The notes: generated by a model not told the origin, from the letters alone. DNA of 64,000 nucleotides from JAGPDB01 sp046331265 (GCA_046331265.1 JAXLRE010000001.1:62001-126000); one strand, 5' to 3'; counted from the stretch's first letter, positions 44,303 to 53,119 are shown. Program-made: numbers and translations.

Positions 44303-44318
44303 ATTACACGCTTGTAAT
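44303..44318. promoter_or_regulatory. Palindromic operator candidate upstream of merR
   Basis: ATTACA-CGCT-TGTAAT is a perfect 6-bp inverted repeat with a 4-bp spacer, ending 9 bases before the start codon of the small merR gene. MerR proteins bind palindromes and often control their own gene, so autoregulation is plausible. Confidence 0.45.
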
Positions 44319-44368
44319 TATTTATCCAAAAAAATGTTCACAAATGTATATATTGCCTGTTCAAGATG

Positions 44369-44875
44369 TTATTGAAAATCGTCGGGTGTTACTTCGTCTA
44401 AGAAATCTCTAAATTGTTCGATCTCTTCTTCTGCATTATCTGCATCTAATTCGATTCCTCCAAATTCGAACAAATCGCTATTTGCAGTGAATAAAACAGG
44501 TTCTTTCATCCGTACACTTAGTGCGACAGCATCAGAAGGACGAGCTGAAAGCATAAATTCACCCGAAAGACCAAGAAAAGTAATCTCAGCGTAATATGTG
44601 CCACCTACTACTTGGCTTATATGCACTTTGGAAACTCGAAGATGAGATTCTTGTAAAGATGATACGAATAAATCATGTGTAAGAGGACGAGGTAGCTCAA
44701 CACCTTGCAAAACAAACATTATTGATGTTGCTTCAGGCATACCGATAGTTATTGGAAGATAAACATTCGAATCAAGACGTTTAAATAACAACATTGGCTG
44801 ATTTGAAGGAACTTCAATACGAATTCCGCAGAATTCTATTTTTTCGATTTCATTATCTTGTTGCTCGTCAGACAT
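44369..44875 (-). CDS. Bifunctional nuclease family protein (DUF151)
   Basis: A 168-aa protein of the BFN/DUF151 family: 'LPITIGMPEATSIMFVLQGV', 'RPLTHDLFVSSLQESHLRVS', 'YYAEITFLG' and 'LSARPSDAVALSVRMKEPVL'. An acidic C-terminal tail follows. The family was named for nuclease activity in plants; in actinobacteria its role is unproven. It lies between the two merR genes, the conserved order of the garA cluster. Confidence 0.9.
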   Translation of the reverse strand: MSDEQQDNEIEKIEFCGIRIEVPSNQPMLLFKRLDSNVYLPITIGMPEATSIMFVLQGVELPRPLTHDLFVSSLQESHLRVSKVHISQVVGGTYYAEITFLGLSGEFMLSARPSDAVALSVRMKEPVLFTANSDLFEFGGIELDADNAEEEIEQFRDFLDEVTPDDFQ

Positions 44876-44890
44876 AACAAAATTCTACTA

Positions 44891-45919
44891 CTAGTTGTTT
44901 TGTTCTTTCTTTAGCATTTTAATTAAAAGCAATTCTTTCAAACGTGCGCTATCTTGAATATATTGTTTTGCTTTTTCTTGTGCGATCTGCATTCCTTCAG
45001 GATTCTTTTTTGCTAAATCATCTTGAACAACGTGTTCTAAAAATCCAACTTCGCGAGAAGCAAACAACATATAATTTTTTAAATGTCGCACTTCAATGCC
45101 TCGATCAAGCAAAGGTGCTAAAACGTGCGCTAACGCGAGTTCTTCTTTAGAGAACACTATTGCGTTTCCTGAACCAGTTGCATCGAGTATTTGGTACTTA
45201 ACAAGATCTTTTAATACAGGTCCTGAAATTCCTGTTTCGATGGTCATCGCTTCAAGCGAGAGAACAGAATCATTTTTTGTGATTTTCTTTGCTTTCGTTT
45301 TTTTCGGTGCCATAGATTCTGTAGATCCTGCTAGAGAATCTGCATCAAGATACGACAAATGAGAGTCGTATTTACGTGATACGACAGGCCTTTCTTTGAC
45401 AATTCTTCTTGTACGTGAATCAACAGTCTTTTTACGCGCAGGAGCTTCTTGTAAAGTTAGACTTTTAACAGAAGAACCCTGATGAGAGACTTCTTCATTG
45501 GCACTAGCAGGATGAATCTCTGATATCGAAGCCATTTGACCGTCATTTGGAACAGCAGTTAAATAAGGTTTTTTCTCTTGTTCTTCTTCAGCTTTAGGAG
45601 AATTATCAGTAGTGTTTTCTAGTTCTAGGGTACCTGAAGATTCAAAGTCAAAGTTAGGCATATTACCGTTAGCAAATGCGTCATTAGATGTTGTACTTAA
45701 AAATTCTTTAATAACTTTTAGAGGTAAAAATCGATCTCGTTGATGGATTAGTATCCACTTTAATTTTGTTATATCACTTTCACTAAACATTCGAAAACCA
45801 GATGCAGTACGCATTGGTTCGATTAAGCCTTGGCTTTCAAGAAAACGAATTTTGCTTACAGTTATATCTGGAAATTCATCAGATAGCTGCTCAAGCACAT
45901 CGCCTATTGAAAATGTCAT
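44891..45919 (-). CDS. MerR family transcriptional regulator with long linker (FtsR-like)
   Basis: A 342-aa protein. The N-terminal MerR domain is 'FSIGDVLEQLSDEFPDITVS', followed by KIRFLESQGLI and 'RTASGFRMFSESDITKLKWI'. A disordered linker (about 85-215) separates it from a C-terminal domain ('SLEAMTIETGISGPVLKDLV'). This two-part form matches the actinobacterial garA-linked regulator called FtsR in Corynebacterium, which controls ftsZ. It starts on the last base of the FHA gene. Confidence 0.86.
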   Translation of the reverse strand: MTFSIGDVLEQLSDEFPDITVSKIRFLESQGLIEPMRTASGFRMFSESDITKLKWILIHQRDRFLPLKVIKEFLSTTSNDAFANGNMPNFDFESSGTLELENTTDNSPKAEEEQEKKPYLTAVPNDGQMASISEIHPASANEEVSHQGSSVKSLTLQEAPARKKTVDSRTRRIVKERPVVSRKYDSHLSYLDADSLAGSTESMAPKKTKAKKITKNDSVLSLEAMTIETGISGPVLKDLVKYQILDATGSGNAIVFSKEELALAHVLAPLLDRGIEVRHLKNYMLFASREVGFLEHVVQDDLAKKNPEGMQIAQEKAKQYIQDSARLKELLLIKMLKKEQNN

Positions 45920-46305
45920 TACGCACTCCTTCGCGTTAATAAAAATACGTATCTTCCTATTTGTATAGTGTCCCCTGCTTCTAAATCGCTTTTATCAACA
46001 GCATTTGAAGAAACATAAGTCCCGTTTGTCGAACCTAAATCAACTACTTTTACATGTCCGTTTTCCAATGTAAATTCGCAGTGATTTCTAGAAACAGTTA
46101 TGTCATCTAGAAATACATTACATTCTGGACTTCTACCAAATGTTGTAGTGCCATCCTTTAAAAATATACGCTCACCTATCATTGGTCCGCGTACCATTTC
46201 TAAGCACCAGTTGCCTATTTGGCTGTCGTCCTCTTTTGTTTTTTCGACGAGCATATCTAAGGTATCGATTTGTTCGGTTAAATCCTCGTTGTTATCGCCC
46301 ACCAT
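45919..46305 (-). CDS. garA: FHA-domain protein, GarA-like
   Basis: The 128-aa protein has a C-terminal FHA domain that binds phosphothreonine: 'GTTTFGRSPECNVFLDDITV', 'SRNHCEFTLENGHVKVVDLG', 'STNGTYVSSNAV'. GarA in mycobacteria regulates 2-oxoglutarate metabolism when phosphorylated by Ser/Thr kinases at an N-terminal ETTS motif. That exact motif is not visible here; Thr residues at 'IDTLDMLVEKT' could substitute. First gene of the merR-bfn-merR cluster. Confidence 0.85.
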   Translation of the reverse strand: MVGDNNEDLTEQIDTLDMLVEKTKEDDSQIGNWCLEMVRGPMIGERIFLKDGTTTFGRSPECNVFLDDITVSRNHCEFTLENGHVKVVDLGSTNGTYVSSNAVDKSDLEAGDTIQIGRYVFLLTRRSA

Positions 46306-46365
46306 GAGATCTCCATCGGAAAAGACTTGTCCAATAGTCTATTAGACCTTAGCTCCATAAGGAAA

Positions 46366-46929
46366 TCATGTTTGATTTTGCGTTTTTAATTGTTTGAAAT
46401 ACTGAAATATAGATATATAACCAGCAGGAACTGCAATTAGGGTCGAGACAATAGCTACAAAAAGCCAAATATATGAAATATCTGGTGAGCTCTCATTAAA
46501 GAACACCCAAGCAGGTGTCGCGACCATTGCAGCAAACGCAGATGTTTTTCCAATTTTATTTACATCAAGGCGAACTTTTTCTTTAAACAAAACATATAGC
46601 GTTCCTGCTGTTATCAAAAGTTCACGCAGCCCTACGGCTAGAACAAACCACATAGGAATTGATCTCGTGTAAATAAACAATGTGAAACTAACGATGAGAA
46701 GCAACCGATCTGATATTGGATCAATTATTCTTCCTAGTTGCGATTCTTGATTAAAACGTCTTGCTATATACCCATCTAGAAAATCTGTTGCACCTAGGAA
46801 AGCGGCGATAATTGCAGCGGTAATTGGATGATCTATCCCTATCATGACCATAGGAATTAAACATATTGTTCGGATAACAGTTAATGCATTAGGTACTGTA
46901 AATATTCGCAATTTAATCCTCAACTGCAT
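46366..46929 (-). CDS. pgsA: CDP-alcohol phosphatidyltransferase (PgsA-like)
   Basis: The 187-aa membrane protein has the complete CDP-alcohol phosphotransferase motif DGxxARxxxxxxxxGxxxDxxxD, seen as 'DGYIARRFNQESQLG' then RIIDPISD (about residues 49-71). It most likely makes phosphatidylglycerophosphate; other head groups are possible. It overlaps the upstream YbaK-like gene by 17 bp and lies near the garA cluster, as in mycobacteria. Confidence 0.85.
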   Translation of the reverse strand: MQLRIKLRIFTVPNALTVIRTICLIPMVMIGIDHPITAAIIAAFLGATDFLDGYIARRFNQESQLGRIIDPISDRLLLIVSFTLFIYTRSIPMWFVLAVGLRELLITAGTLYVLFKEKVRLDVNKIGKTSAFAAMVATPAWVFFNESSPDISYIWLFVAIVSTLIAVPAGYISIFQYFKQLKTQNQT

Positions 46930-47467
46930 TCGCTAAATTTTCTAAAACTTCAACATTAGGTAAATCAAGGAGTGATTTTGGATCAACTGCTATTTTTGAT
47001 CCGCGAATACCACTGCCTATAATTACAGAATCATGTTCTAGAACTTTTGAATCGATAAGTAGTTGCCAATCATTGGGTTTTCCTATTGGGCCTATACCGC
47101 CAAATTCCATTTTTGTTTCTTGTACGGCATCCTCCATTGATGCGAATGAAACACTTTTAGCACCGAGATGTTTTCTAATAAAGCCATTAACATCAGCTTT
47201 TGTAGTTGCTAGAACAATGCACATGACAAAGTAACGATTACTTGATTTTTTCGCTTTTAGAACTATTGCATTTGCAGAAATATCTAAGCCAATATTGTAT
47301 GCCTCACAAAATTGTGCGGTATCTGCCAAAGATGAATCGATGGACGCAACATAAGCTGAATCTGAAAGTGTCGTATTATTTGGATTTTTCAGGCACTCGA
47401 TTACTGGTGAAGCTAACAATTCTGGATTTTGTAACCAGTGAGCGAACTCGAGGTTTCCTATCTGCAT
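46913..47467 (-). CDS. YbaK/EbsC-type aminoacyl-tRNA deacylase-like protein
   Basis: The 184-aa protein belongs to the YbaK/ProX family, which clears mischarged aminoacyl-tRNAs. 'FGGIGPIGKPNDWQLLIDSK' and 'HDSVIIGSGIRGSKIAVDPK' are the family blocks. The tRNA substrate is unknown. It lies directly before a non-coding stretch with the tRNA-Pro repeats; that link may be chance. Confidence 0.83.
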   Translation of the reverse strand: MQIGNLEFAHWLQNPELLASPVIECLKNPNNTTLSDSAYVASIDSSLADTAQFCEAYNIGLDISANAIVLKAKKSSNRYFVMCIVLATTKADVNGFIRKHLGAKSVSFASMEDAVQETKMEFGGIGPIGKPNDWQLLIDSKVLEHDSVIIGSGIRGSKIAVDPKSLLDLPNVEVLENLANAVED

Positions 47468-47560
47468 CGCAACATTCTAATTCGTCAATGTATAGTCACA
47501 GGGAGCGATCGGAGGAGCGACTGCGAGAACCGCGCGCTATGCGTAAGGTTCGAATATAAA

Positions 47561-47705
47561 TTCAGTGTCGGGCTGCGGGAGTTTGTAATACCCACTTCTT
47601 GTAGTAGTTCAGTGTCGGGCTGGCGGGAGTTTGTAATACCCACTTATTTGTAGTGGTTCAGTGTCGGGCTGGCGGGAGTTTGTAATACCCACTTATTTGT
47701 AGTGG
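47561..47705 (-). repeat. Tandem 49-bp repeats carrying a copy of the tRNA-Pro 3' end
   Basis: Three head-to-tail units (47561-47607, 47 bp with small differences; 47608-47656 and 47657-47705, 49 bp and almost identical) lie directly downstream of the tRNA-Pro gene. Each begins, on the + strand, with the same 20-base stretch as the end of the tRNA and its trailer. On the - strand each unit mimics the tRNA T-stem and 3' acceptor (GTGGG..CCCGC, then CAGCCCGA) with an enlarged loop, and holds the hairpin CCACT/AGTGG. The remaining part 47468-47560 is a GC-rich stretch with GAGCGA repeats and no gene. Confidence 0.9.
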
Positions 47706-47712
47706 TTCAGTG

Positions 47713-47787
47713 TCGGGCTGGCGGGATTTGAACCCACGACCTCTAGTCCCCCAGACTAGCGCGCTAACCAAGCTGCGCCACAGCCCG
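47713..47787 (-). tRNA. tRNA-Pro (anticodon GGG)
   Basis: On the - strand the sequence folds into a full cloverleaf: acceptor CGGGCTG/CAGCCCG, D-arm GCGC..GCGC, anticodon stem CTAGT/ACTAG with loop CTGGGGG (anticodon GGG), and T-arm GTGGG-TTCAAAT-CCCGC. The discriminator is A at 47713. CCA is not encoded; ACACTG follows. This is the only tRNA in the window. Confidence 0.95.
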
Positions 47788-47788
47788 T

Positions 47789-47926
47789 TTAGAAGATTGC
47801 CTTTACTCCCCAAACAATCATCTGAATAAGTCTAAATAATAAATACGCAGCAGCTAGTGCAACAAACAACCAAAAATGCCACGGGATCTTTGTGTCTATC
47901 TCTTCGTTTGCTTCTTCTTCGTTCAA
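47789..47926 (-). CDS. Small membrane protein (45 aa) between der and tRNA-Pro
   Basis: A TTG-started 45-aa frame 13 bp after the der stop. It has an acidic N-terminus ('NEEEANEEIDTKIPWHFW') and one membrane helix ('LFVALAAAYLLFRLIQMI'), ending just 1 base before the tRNA gene. The composition and AAAGG sequence upstream suggest it is real. No family recognised. Confidence 0.6.
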   Translation of the reverse strand: MNEEEANEEIDTKIPWHFWLFVALAAAYLLFRLIQMIVWGVKAIF

Positions 47927-47939
47927 CAGTAGTCAGCCT

Positions 47940-49274
47940 TTATTTACGCCTAACTCTTAGTTTAATTGCAGTTGATCCTAATTCGAATCGATCACGTAAA
48001 GTATTTTCTATATACCGCAAGTATGAATCATCTAAAGACTCGTTAGTAAAAATTGTAAAAGTCGGTGGGTGCACTGCTCCTTGAGTTACATAAGAAATTT
48101 TTACTCTTTTGTTTCGTCTTATTGGATGCGGATGAGCAATTTGTGCTTCGTGAATGACTTTGTTTAAATCAGATGTAGGTATTCGTTTTTCGTAATTTTC
48201 TTTAGCTTCAAAAAGTATTGGTAAAATCTTGTCAAAATTTCTTCCTGTGCTCGCACTAATTGTCATAACAGGTGCATAATCAACAAATTTAATTTCTGAT
48301 TTAACTTGTGCCAGAGTTGAAAGGCGCTGTTCAGTATCTAATAAGTCCCATTTATTTAAGATAATCACTAATGCACAACCTGCTGCATCTATGCGTTCTA
48401 ACAGGCGCATGTCATAATGGGTTAAACCTTCTGTCGCATCTATAACAAAAAGAGCACAGTCTGCTTTATCAATAGCAGTTAATGTTCTCAAAGATGAATA
48501 ATATTCAGTATTATCCGCTTGTTTAGATGTCTTTTTTAGTCCTGCAGTGTCTATAAAAGTTACACGACCAAATTCTGTATCGATATCTGTATTAACTGGA
48601 TCTCTTGTTGTCCCTGACATGTCGTGAACAATTACTCGTTCTGACCCGTAAAATCTATTGAATAATGTAGATTTACCCACATTAGGACGACCAGCAATTA
48701 CTACTTTAAAGGAATCTTCTTCATCCTCATGAATTTCTTCTTCAGAAGAGAAATATTTAGAGATTTCTTCGATTAGATCTCCGGTGCCTAAACCATGTGT
48801 GGCACTAATAGCAATTGGATCACCAAGTCCTAAAGATAGGAACTCCCATGTTTGCGCAACTTTAACTTCATTGTCTACTTTATTACATGCAACTATGGCT
48901 GGTTTTTTTGAATTACGAACTAATTTAGCGATTTCTTCATCATCATTAACCGGGCCTGTTTGTGAATCAACAACTAAAACGACAACATCAGCTTCATCGA
49001 TAGCTGTTTGACTTTGTAAAGAAATTTTTTCATCTAATGACAATTCGTCGTTAGTTATATTACCTTTTTTATTTCGAGTTGTTTTAGAAAGTTTTGTCCA
49101 TCCACCAGTATCAATAATTTTGAATTTTGTTCCGCCAAAGTTCACATTTAAATCGCGCCTATCACGAGTTACGCCGGGTTTTGATTCAACAATTGTTTCA
49201 CGCTTACCGACTAAGCGATTAACTAATGTTGATTTACCCACATTTGGACGACCAACGATTGCAACTTTGTTCAT
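47940..49274 (-). CDS. der: Ribosome-assembly GTPase Der (EngA)
   Basis: Der is an essential GTPase with two consecutive G domains that acts in 50S ribosome assembly. The 444-aa protein has both P-loops ('VAIVGRPNVGKSTLVNRLVG' at residues 4-23, 'VVIAGRPNVGKSTLFNRFYG' near 190), G3 'DTGGWT' and 'DTAGLKK', G4 'NKVD' and 'NKWD', and a C-terminal KH-like domain ending 'IKLRVRRK'. It is divergent from ispH across about 88 bp. Confidence 0.96.
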   Translation of the reverse strand: MNKVAIVGRPNVGKSTLVNRLVGKRETIVESKPGVTRDRRDLNVNFGGTKFKIIDTGGWTKLSKTTRNKKGNITNDELSLDEKISLQSQTAIDEADVVVLVVDSQTGPVNDDEEIAKLVRNSKKPAIVACNKVDNEVKVAQTWEFLSLGLGDPIAISATHGLGTGDLIEEISKYFSSEEEIHEDEEDSFKVVIAGRPNVGKSTLFNRFYGSERVIVHDMSGTTRDPVNTDIDTEFGRVTFIDTAGLKKTSKQADNTEYYSSLRTLTAIDKADCALFVIDATEGLTHYDMRLLERIDAAGCALVIILNKWDLLDTEQRLSTLAQVKSEIKFVDYAPVMTISASTGRNFDKILPILFEAKENYEKRIPTSDLNKVIHEAQIAHPHPIRRNKRVKISYVTQGAVHPPTFTIFTNESLDDSYLRYIENTLRDRFELGSTAIKLRVRRK

Positions 49275-49362
49275 GTTTTCCTACTATATAAAAAGAGACA
49301 TAGCTATAAATCAGCATGTCTCGCTGAGCATCAATTCTAGCCCAAGTGGTAGCCTTTAAGTC

Positions 49363-50433
49363 GTGGTCAAAAAGGTATTTTTAGCTCAACCTCGAGGTTT
49401 CTGTGCTGGAGTTGAGATGGCCATTAAAGCTTTATCATTCCTAGTCTCTGCTTTTGATAAACCAATATACTGCTACCACGAAATAGTGCATAACAAAATT
49501 GTCGTCGACAGATTTAAAAATCAAGGTGTAATTTTCGTTGATTCTATAGATGAAGTCCCTCCTAATGCCATTGTCATGCTTTCAGCGCATGGATCTGCAC
49601 CACAAGTAGTCGACACTTCAAAACAAGATGGCCGTGTTTCTGTAAATGCTGTATGTCCGTTAGTAACAAAAGTCCATCATGAAGCTAAAACACGAACAAG
49701 AAAAGGTTTTGAAATTATTTATGTTGGACATGAAGGACATGATGAAGCATTAGGTACCATGGCTGTTGCCCCAGAAAATATTCATTTAGTAACAGACGAA
49801 GATTCGCTAGAAGATGTAGCTAGATCTATTAATCCAGATTCTCAAGTGGCTCTTTTAGCTCAAACAACATTGGCTATGAGCGAATGGAAAAATATTGAAG
49901 AGTTAGCTAAAGAAAAATATCCTCAAATGTGGACTGCGGGAAAAAGCGATTTGTGTTTCGCTACAACAAATAGACAACATGCATTAATTGAACTTTCAAA
50001 AGTTTGTAACGTTTTAATAATTATTGGTTCTGCAAATTCAAGCAATACTTTAGCGTTGGAAAAAGTCGCAAAAGAAACAGGGTGCGAACGAGTATATAGA
50101 ATAAATTCTGTTAGCGATTTAAGCGTAGTTGAATTACGCGATGATGACATTGTTGGGGTTACTGCAGGTGCTAGTGCTCCTGAAGATGTAGTTCAAGACA
50201 TTGTTAATGGCTGTAATCCTATAGAAGGTGTAGAAATTTTAAAATCCATAAATGAAGAAGAATATTTCCCTCCCCCAAGTCAGCTAAGAGAACTCGCTAT
50301 TGATCTAAATTTTGCTATTGATAATATTTTCAAAATTAAACATGATTTAGCTGCTAGCAATACAAGAAATTCTCAACAACTTAATACAGTATTTAAGAAT
50401 GACAGAAATCTTGATGCGAGCAGTATCTTTTAG
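49363..50433 (+). CDS. ispH: 4-hydroxy-3-methylbut-2-enyl diphosphate reductase
   Basis: IspH catalyses the last MEP-pathway step, producing IPP and DMAPP that feed carotenoids and heme O. The 356-aa protein has the three cluster-binding cysteines in 'AQPRGFCAGVEMAIKAL', 'VNAVCPLVTKVHHEAK' and the region 'SDLCFATTNRQHAL', plus the substrate-binding 'GHEGHDEALGTMAV'. It starts with GTG and ends in a 30-residue extension beyond the usual core. Confidence 0.94.
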   Translation: MVKKVFLAQPRGFCAGVEMAIKALSFLVSAFDKPIYCYHEIVHNKIVVDRFKNQGVIFVDSIDEVPPNAIVMLSAHGSAPQVVDTSKQDGRVSVNAVCPLVTKVHHEAKTRTRKGFEIIYVGHEGHDEALGTMAVAPENIHLVTDEDSLEDVARSINPDSQVALLAQTTLAMSEWKNIEELAKEKYPQMWTAGKSDLCFATTNRQHALIELSKVCNVLIIIGSANSSNTLALEKVAKETGCERVYRINSVSDLSVVELRDDDIVGVTAGASAPEDVVQDIVNGCNPIEGVEILKSINEEEYFPPPSQLRELAIDLNFAIDNIFKIKHDLAASNTRNSQQLNTVFKNDRNLDASSIF

Positions 50434-50480
50434 CGTTGGTAGGAGAAACTAACGTATATGTCATGAAAATCCTACCAACG
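50434..50480. terminator. Inverted repeat between convergent ispH and plsC
   Basis: CGTTGGTAGGA (50434-50444) and TCCTACCAACG (50470-50480) are perfect 11-bp reverse complements separated by 25 nt, starting right after the ispH stop and ending right before the plsC stop. A bidirectional terminator is likely, though no T run follows the stem on either strand. Confidence 0.55.
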
Positions 50481-50481
50481 G

Positions 50482-51126
50482 TCATAGGCTTTTGGCTTTC
50501 TCAAAAAGTACAGGGAGCTGTTTTTCTAGTTCATCCATAATTTTTTTCGTTACAACGCTAGTTTTCTCATCACTGTCTAAATAAAAATCAATTGGATCAC
50601 CGATGTAAACTTTTCCACGAGTGAGTATAGGAATAAATCCGAATTTATAAGTTATTGCTTTGTCTAAACCTGCAATGCCTACAGGAATAATTGGAACATT
50701 TGTTTTAGAAGCAAGGAAGCCAACACCAGGAGTTAACTCACCAACACTTTCTCCTCTATTTCGTTTCCCTTCAGGAAAAATAACTAGAGCATCTCCGTCT
50801 TTTAAGACATTAACTGCTTTTTTTATTGCTTTGGGATCACCAGATTCTTTATCTACACTGAATGATCCATTGGTTTCAAAATACCATTTAACAAAACGAT
50901 TTTTAAACAAATCTATTTTTGCCATAAACCTAAGCGGTCTAAATGTTGCACAACCTAAAATCGGAATATCTAACATAGCTCGATGGTTAGGGACAATCAG
51001 CACACCACCAGTTTTAGGAATATTATTCTTTCCATATATTTTTGGTCTATAGAGTAGATACGAAATAAATGTCGATAAAACATGTCCGCAGCGGTACCAT
51101 GTTTTTTCTTTTCTCTTCCAAGTCAT
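50482..51126 (-). CDS. plsC: 1-acyl-sn-glycerol-3-phosphate acyltransferase
   Basis: PlsC converts lysophosphatidic acid to phosphatidic acid. The 214-aa protein has the HxxxxD catalytic motif 'NHRAMLD' (His48, Asp53), 'FETNGSFSVDKESGD' and the second motif 'FPEGKRNRG'. It starts with ATG overlapping the end of cmk by 4 bp; plsC after cmk is the common actinobacterial order. Confidence 0.9.
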   Translation of the reverse strand: MTWKRKEKTWYRCGHVLSTFISYLLYRPKIYGKNNIPKTGGVLIVPNHRAMLDIPILGCATFRPLRFMAKIDLFKNRFVKWYFETNGSFSVDKESGDPKAIKKAVNVLKDGDALVIFPEGKRNRGESVGELTPGVGFLASKTNVPIIPVGIAGLDKAITYKFGFIPILTRGKVYIGDPIDFYLDSDEKTSVVTKKIMDELEKQLPVLFEKAKSL

Positions 51127-51818
51127 AGAGAAACCTTTTCTCCAGTTAAGAAAGAGTTACTTAAACTTGTCGTTATCTCATCAACGCTATATTTAGAAGT
51201 ATCTATTAGAGGTACATCTTTTGCTTTTGTTAGCGGTGATGCTTTCCTACCAGAATCGATTTTATCCCTCATAGAAAGAACTTCTTGAATCTGGTCTTTC
51301 GTTCGTGATGTTGCGTTATCGTTTGCGTCGCTATGCCTACGCTGGGCTCTAATTTCTTCTGGGGCATCTATGTATATACGCAATTTAGCTTTTGGTGCGA
51401 CGACAGTGGTTATATCTCTTCCTTCAATTACTCCCCCGCCATGTTGTACAATCCAATGCCTTATCAACTGTGTAATTTTCGCTCTTACTTTGGCATGTAC
51501 AGAAACCAAGCTTACATTAATTGCTACATCATGAGATCTAATATCTTCAGAGATATTACGTGAATCTAAATGGGAATCCCCGTCAAAACGAAAATGCATT
51601 TCTTCAGCTACTTCTAAAACAGCTTGTTCGTCATTAACATCAACATTATTTTCTAAACAAATTAATGTTACAGCTCTATAAAGCGAGCCAGTCTCTAGAT
51701 AATGTAAACCTAATTTTGTAGCTAAAGCCCGAGTAATTGTTGATTTCCCAGAGCCACTTGTACCGTCAATCGCAATAATACGGTCGTTCGGTAATTCTTC
51801 AATACCTATATCAGACAC
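51123..51818 (-). CDS. cmk: Cytidylate kinase
   Basis: Cmk phosphorylates CMP and dCMP. The 231-aa protein has the P-loop 'IAIDGTSGSGKSTITRALA' (about residues 14-32), 'LHYLETGSLYRAVTLI', 'VIEGRDITTVVAPKAKLRIY' and the lid 'APEEIRAQRRHSD'. The segment lies between aroA and plsC, part of the aroA-cmk-plsC-der group. Confidence 0.94.
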   Translation of the reverse strand: MSDIGIEELPNDRIIAIDGTSGSGKSTITRALATKLGLHYLETGSLYRAVTLICLENNVDVNDEQAVLEVAEEMHFRFDGDSHLDSRNISEDIRSHDVAINVSLVSVHAKVRAKITQLIRHWIVQHGGGVIEGRDITTVVAPKAKLRIYIDAPEEIRAQRRHSDANDNATSRTKDQIQEVLSMRDKIDSGRKASPLTKAKDVPLIDTSKYSVDEITTSLSNSFLTGEKVSL

Positions 51819-51841
51819 GACAATATTCTAATCGACGATTT

Positions 51842-53119
51842 TTAGTCAATTAGTGTCTTAAATAAATCAAAAAATCCAGGAAAAGATGTAGAGATTATAT
51901 TTTTATCTACTTCTGGCATTTCACCAGTAGAAATATAATTTAGTATTGCAAAAGTCATAGCTATTCGATGATCTCCATTCGACTTGATCTCACAACTTTT
52001 TGGCATCGATTCGAAAATTTCGTAACCATCATCGAATTCATTAACTTGCACACCAGCTCGATCTAGATGATCTACAACGACAGATATGCGGTCTGATTCT
52101 TTTACTCTCAATTCTTTTGCATTAGATACCTTTGATGTGCCATTTGCAAAAACCATCGCTAAGGACAAAATTGGGAGTTCATCAACCATGGAAGCAATAT
52201 CTGTTGAAATATCAACTCCATGAAGTTCGCTAGATGAAATATAAACATCACCTACGATTTCACCTAATTCTGATTCAGATTTGTCAATCTGTATGTTTGC
52301 TCCCATTTCAATTAAAACTTTTATCCAGCCAATACGATGTTCATTTAGGAGTAAGTTTCTTATTACAATTTCACTATCTGGAATTATTGAAGCTGCAACG
52401 CCAAAGAATGCTGCAGATGATGGATCACCAGGAATAACACACGATATAGGTTGAAGGTCAGATTCTATTGGATGAATTGTAGATTCGACATTAGAACCAT
52501 TTCCAGAAACTGTAATTTGGGCACCCATCTTCTTCAACATTATTTCGCTATGGTTTCGTGTATGCTCATGTTCTATAACTGTTGTTGGGTTTTTTGAATA
52601 TAGACCTGAAAGTAAAACTGCACTCTTGACTTGAGCGCTTGCTATTTCCATCTCTATCCGTCCACCGATCGGTTCAGACTTCGAAAGCACAACTGGGGTA
52701 TAACAGCCGTCACGTCCAGAAATATTTACTCCTAATTTTTGCAAAGGATTTATGACACGATCATGAGGTCTTCTAGATAATGACTCATCCCCGACTAAAG
52801 AAACATTTTCTACATCTTGTCCACACAAAAATCCCGACAATAAACGTAGGCTGGTTCCAGAATTTCCACAATCAAGCGCGAGATCTTTACCCGCTAAAGA
52901 ATGTAATCCAGTAGATTTTGTTCTGAGTGTTCCATCATCGAATTCAATATTTGAACCTAATTTTTTTAATATATCTATTGTACTTTTTACATCTGCCCCA
53001 TTAGATAAGTTTGTAAAAACAGATTCACCATTAGCGATAGATGAAAACATCACTGCGCGATGCGAAATAGATTTGTCTCCAGGAAGAGCTATCTCACCTT
53101 TTAGAGGTCTAGTCTTCAT
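51842..53119 (-). CDS. aroA: 3-phosphoshikimate 1-carboxyvinyltransferase (EPSP synthase)
   Basis: AroA forms EPSP in the shikimate pathway. The 425-aa protein begins 'PLKGEIALPGDKSISHRAVM', with the conserved Lys and Ser, and has 'LDCGNSGTSLRLLSG', 'RPHDRVINPLQKLG', 'SAQVKSAVLLSGLYS' and 'RVKESDRI'. The start overlaps the tyrA end by 11 bp, so both aromatic-acid genes are translated together. Confidence 0.95.
   Translation of the reverse strand: MKTRPLKGEIALPGDKSISHRAVMFSSIANGESVFTNLSNGADVKSTIDILKKLGSNIEFDDGTLRTKSTGLHSLAGKDLALDCGNSGTSLRLLSGFLCGQDVENVSLVGDESLSRRPHDRVINPLQKLGVNISGRDGCYTPVVLSKSEPIGGRIEMEIASAQVKSAVLLSGLYSKNPTTVIEHEHTRNHSEIMLKKMGAQITVSGNGSNVESTIHPIESDLQPISCVIPGDPSSAAFFGVAASIIPDSEIVIRNLLLNEHRIGWIKVLIEMGANIQIDKSESELGEIVGDVYISSSELHGVDISTDIASMVDELPILSLAMVFANGTSKVSNAKELRVKESDRISVVVDHLDRAGVQVNEFDDGYEIFESMPKSCEIKSNGDHRIAMTFAILNYISTGEMPEVDKNIISTSFPGFFDLFKTLID

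Noticed and set aside
47438..47653. Short + strand frames across the repeat array
   Set aside because: They run through the tandem repeats and the antisense of the YbaK-like gene, with Arg/Ser-rich translations typical of non-coding DNA.
47561..47705. Possible CRISPR array
   Set aside because: The units are strictly tandem with no variable spacers and contain tRNA-Pro 3'-end sequence. No cas genes are near.
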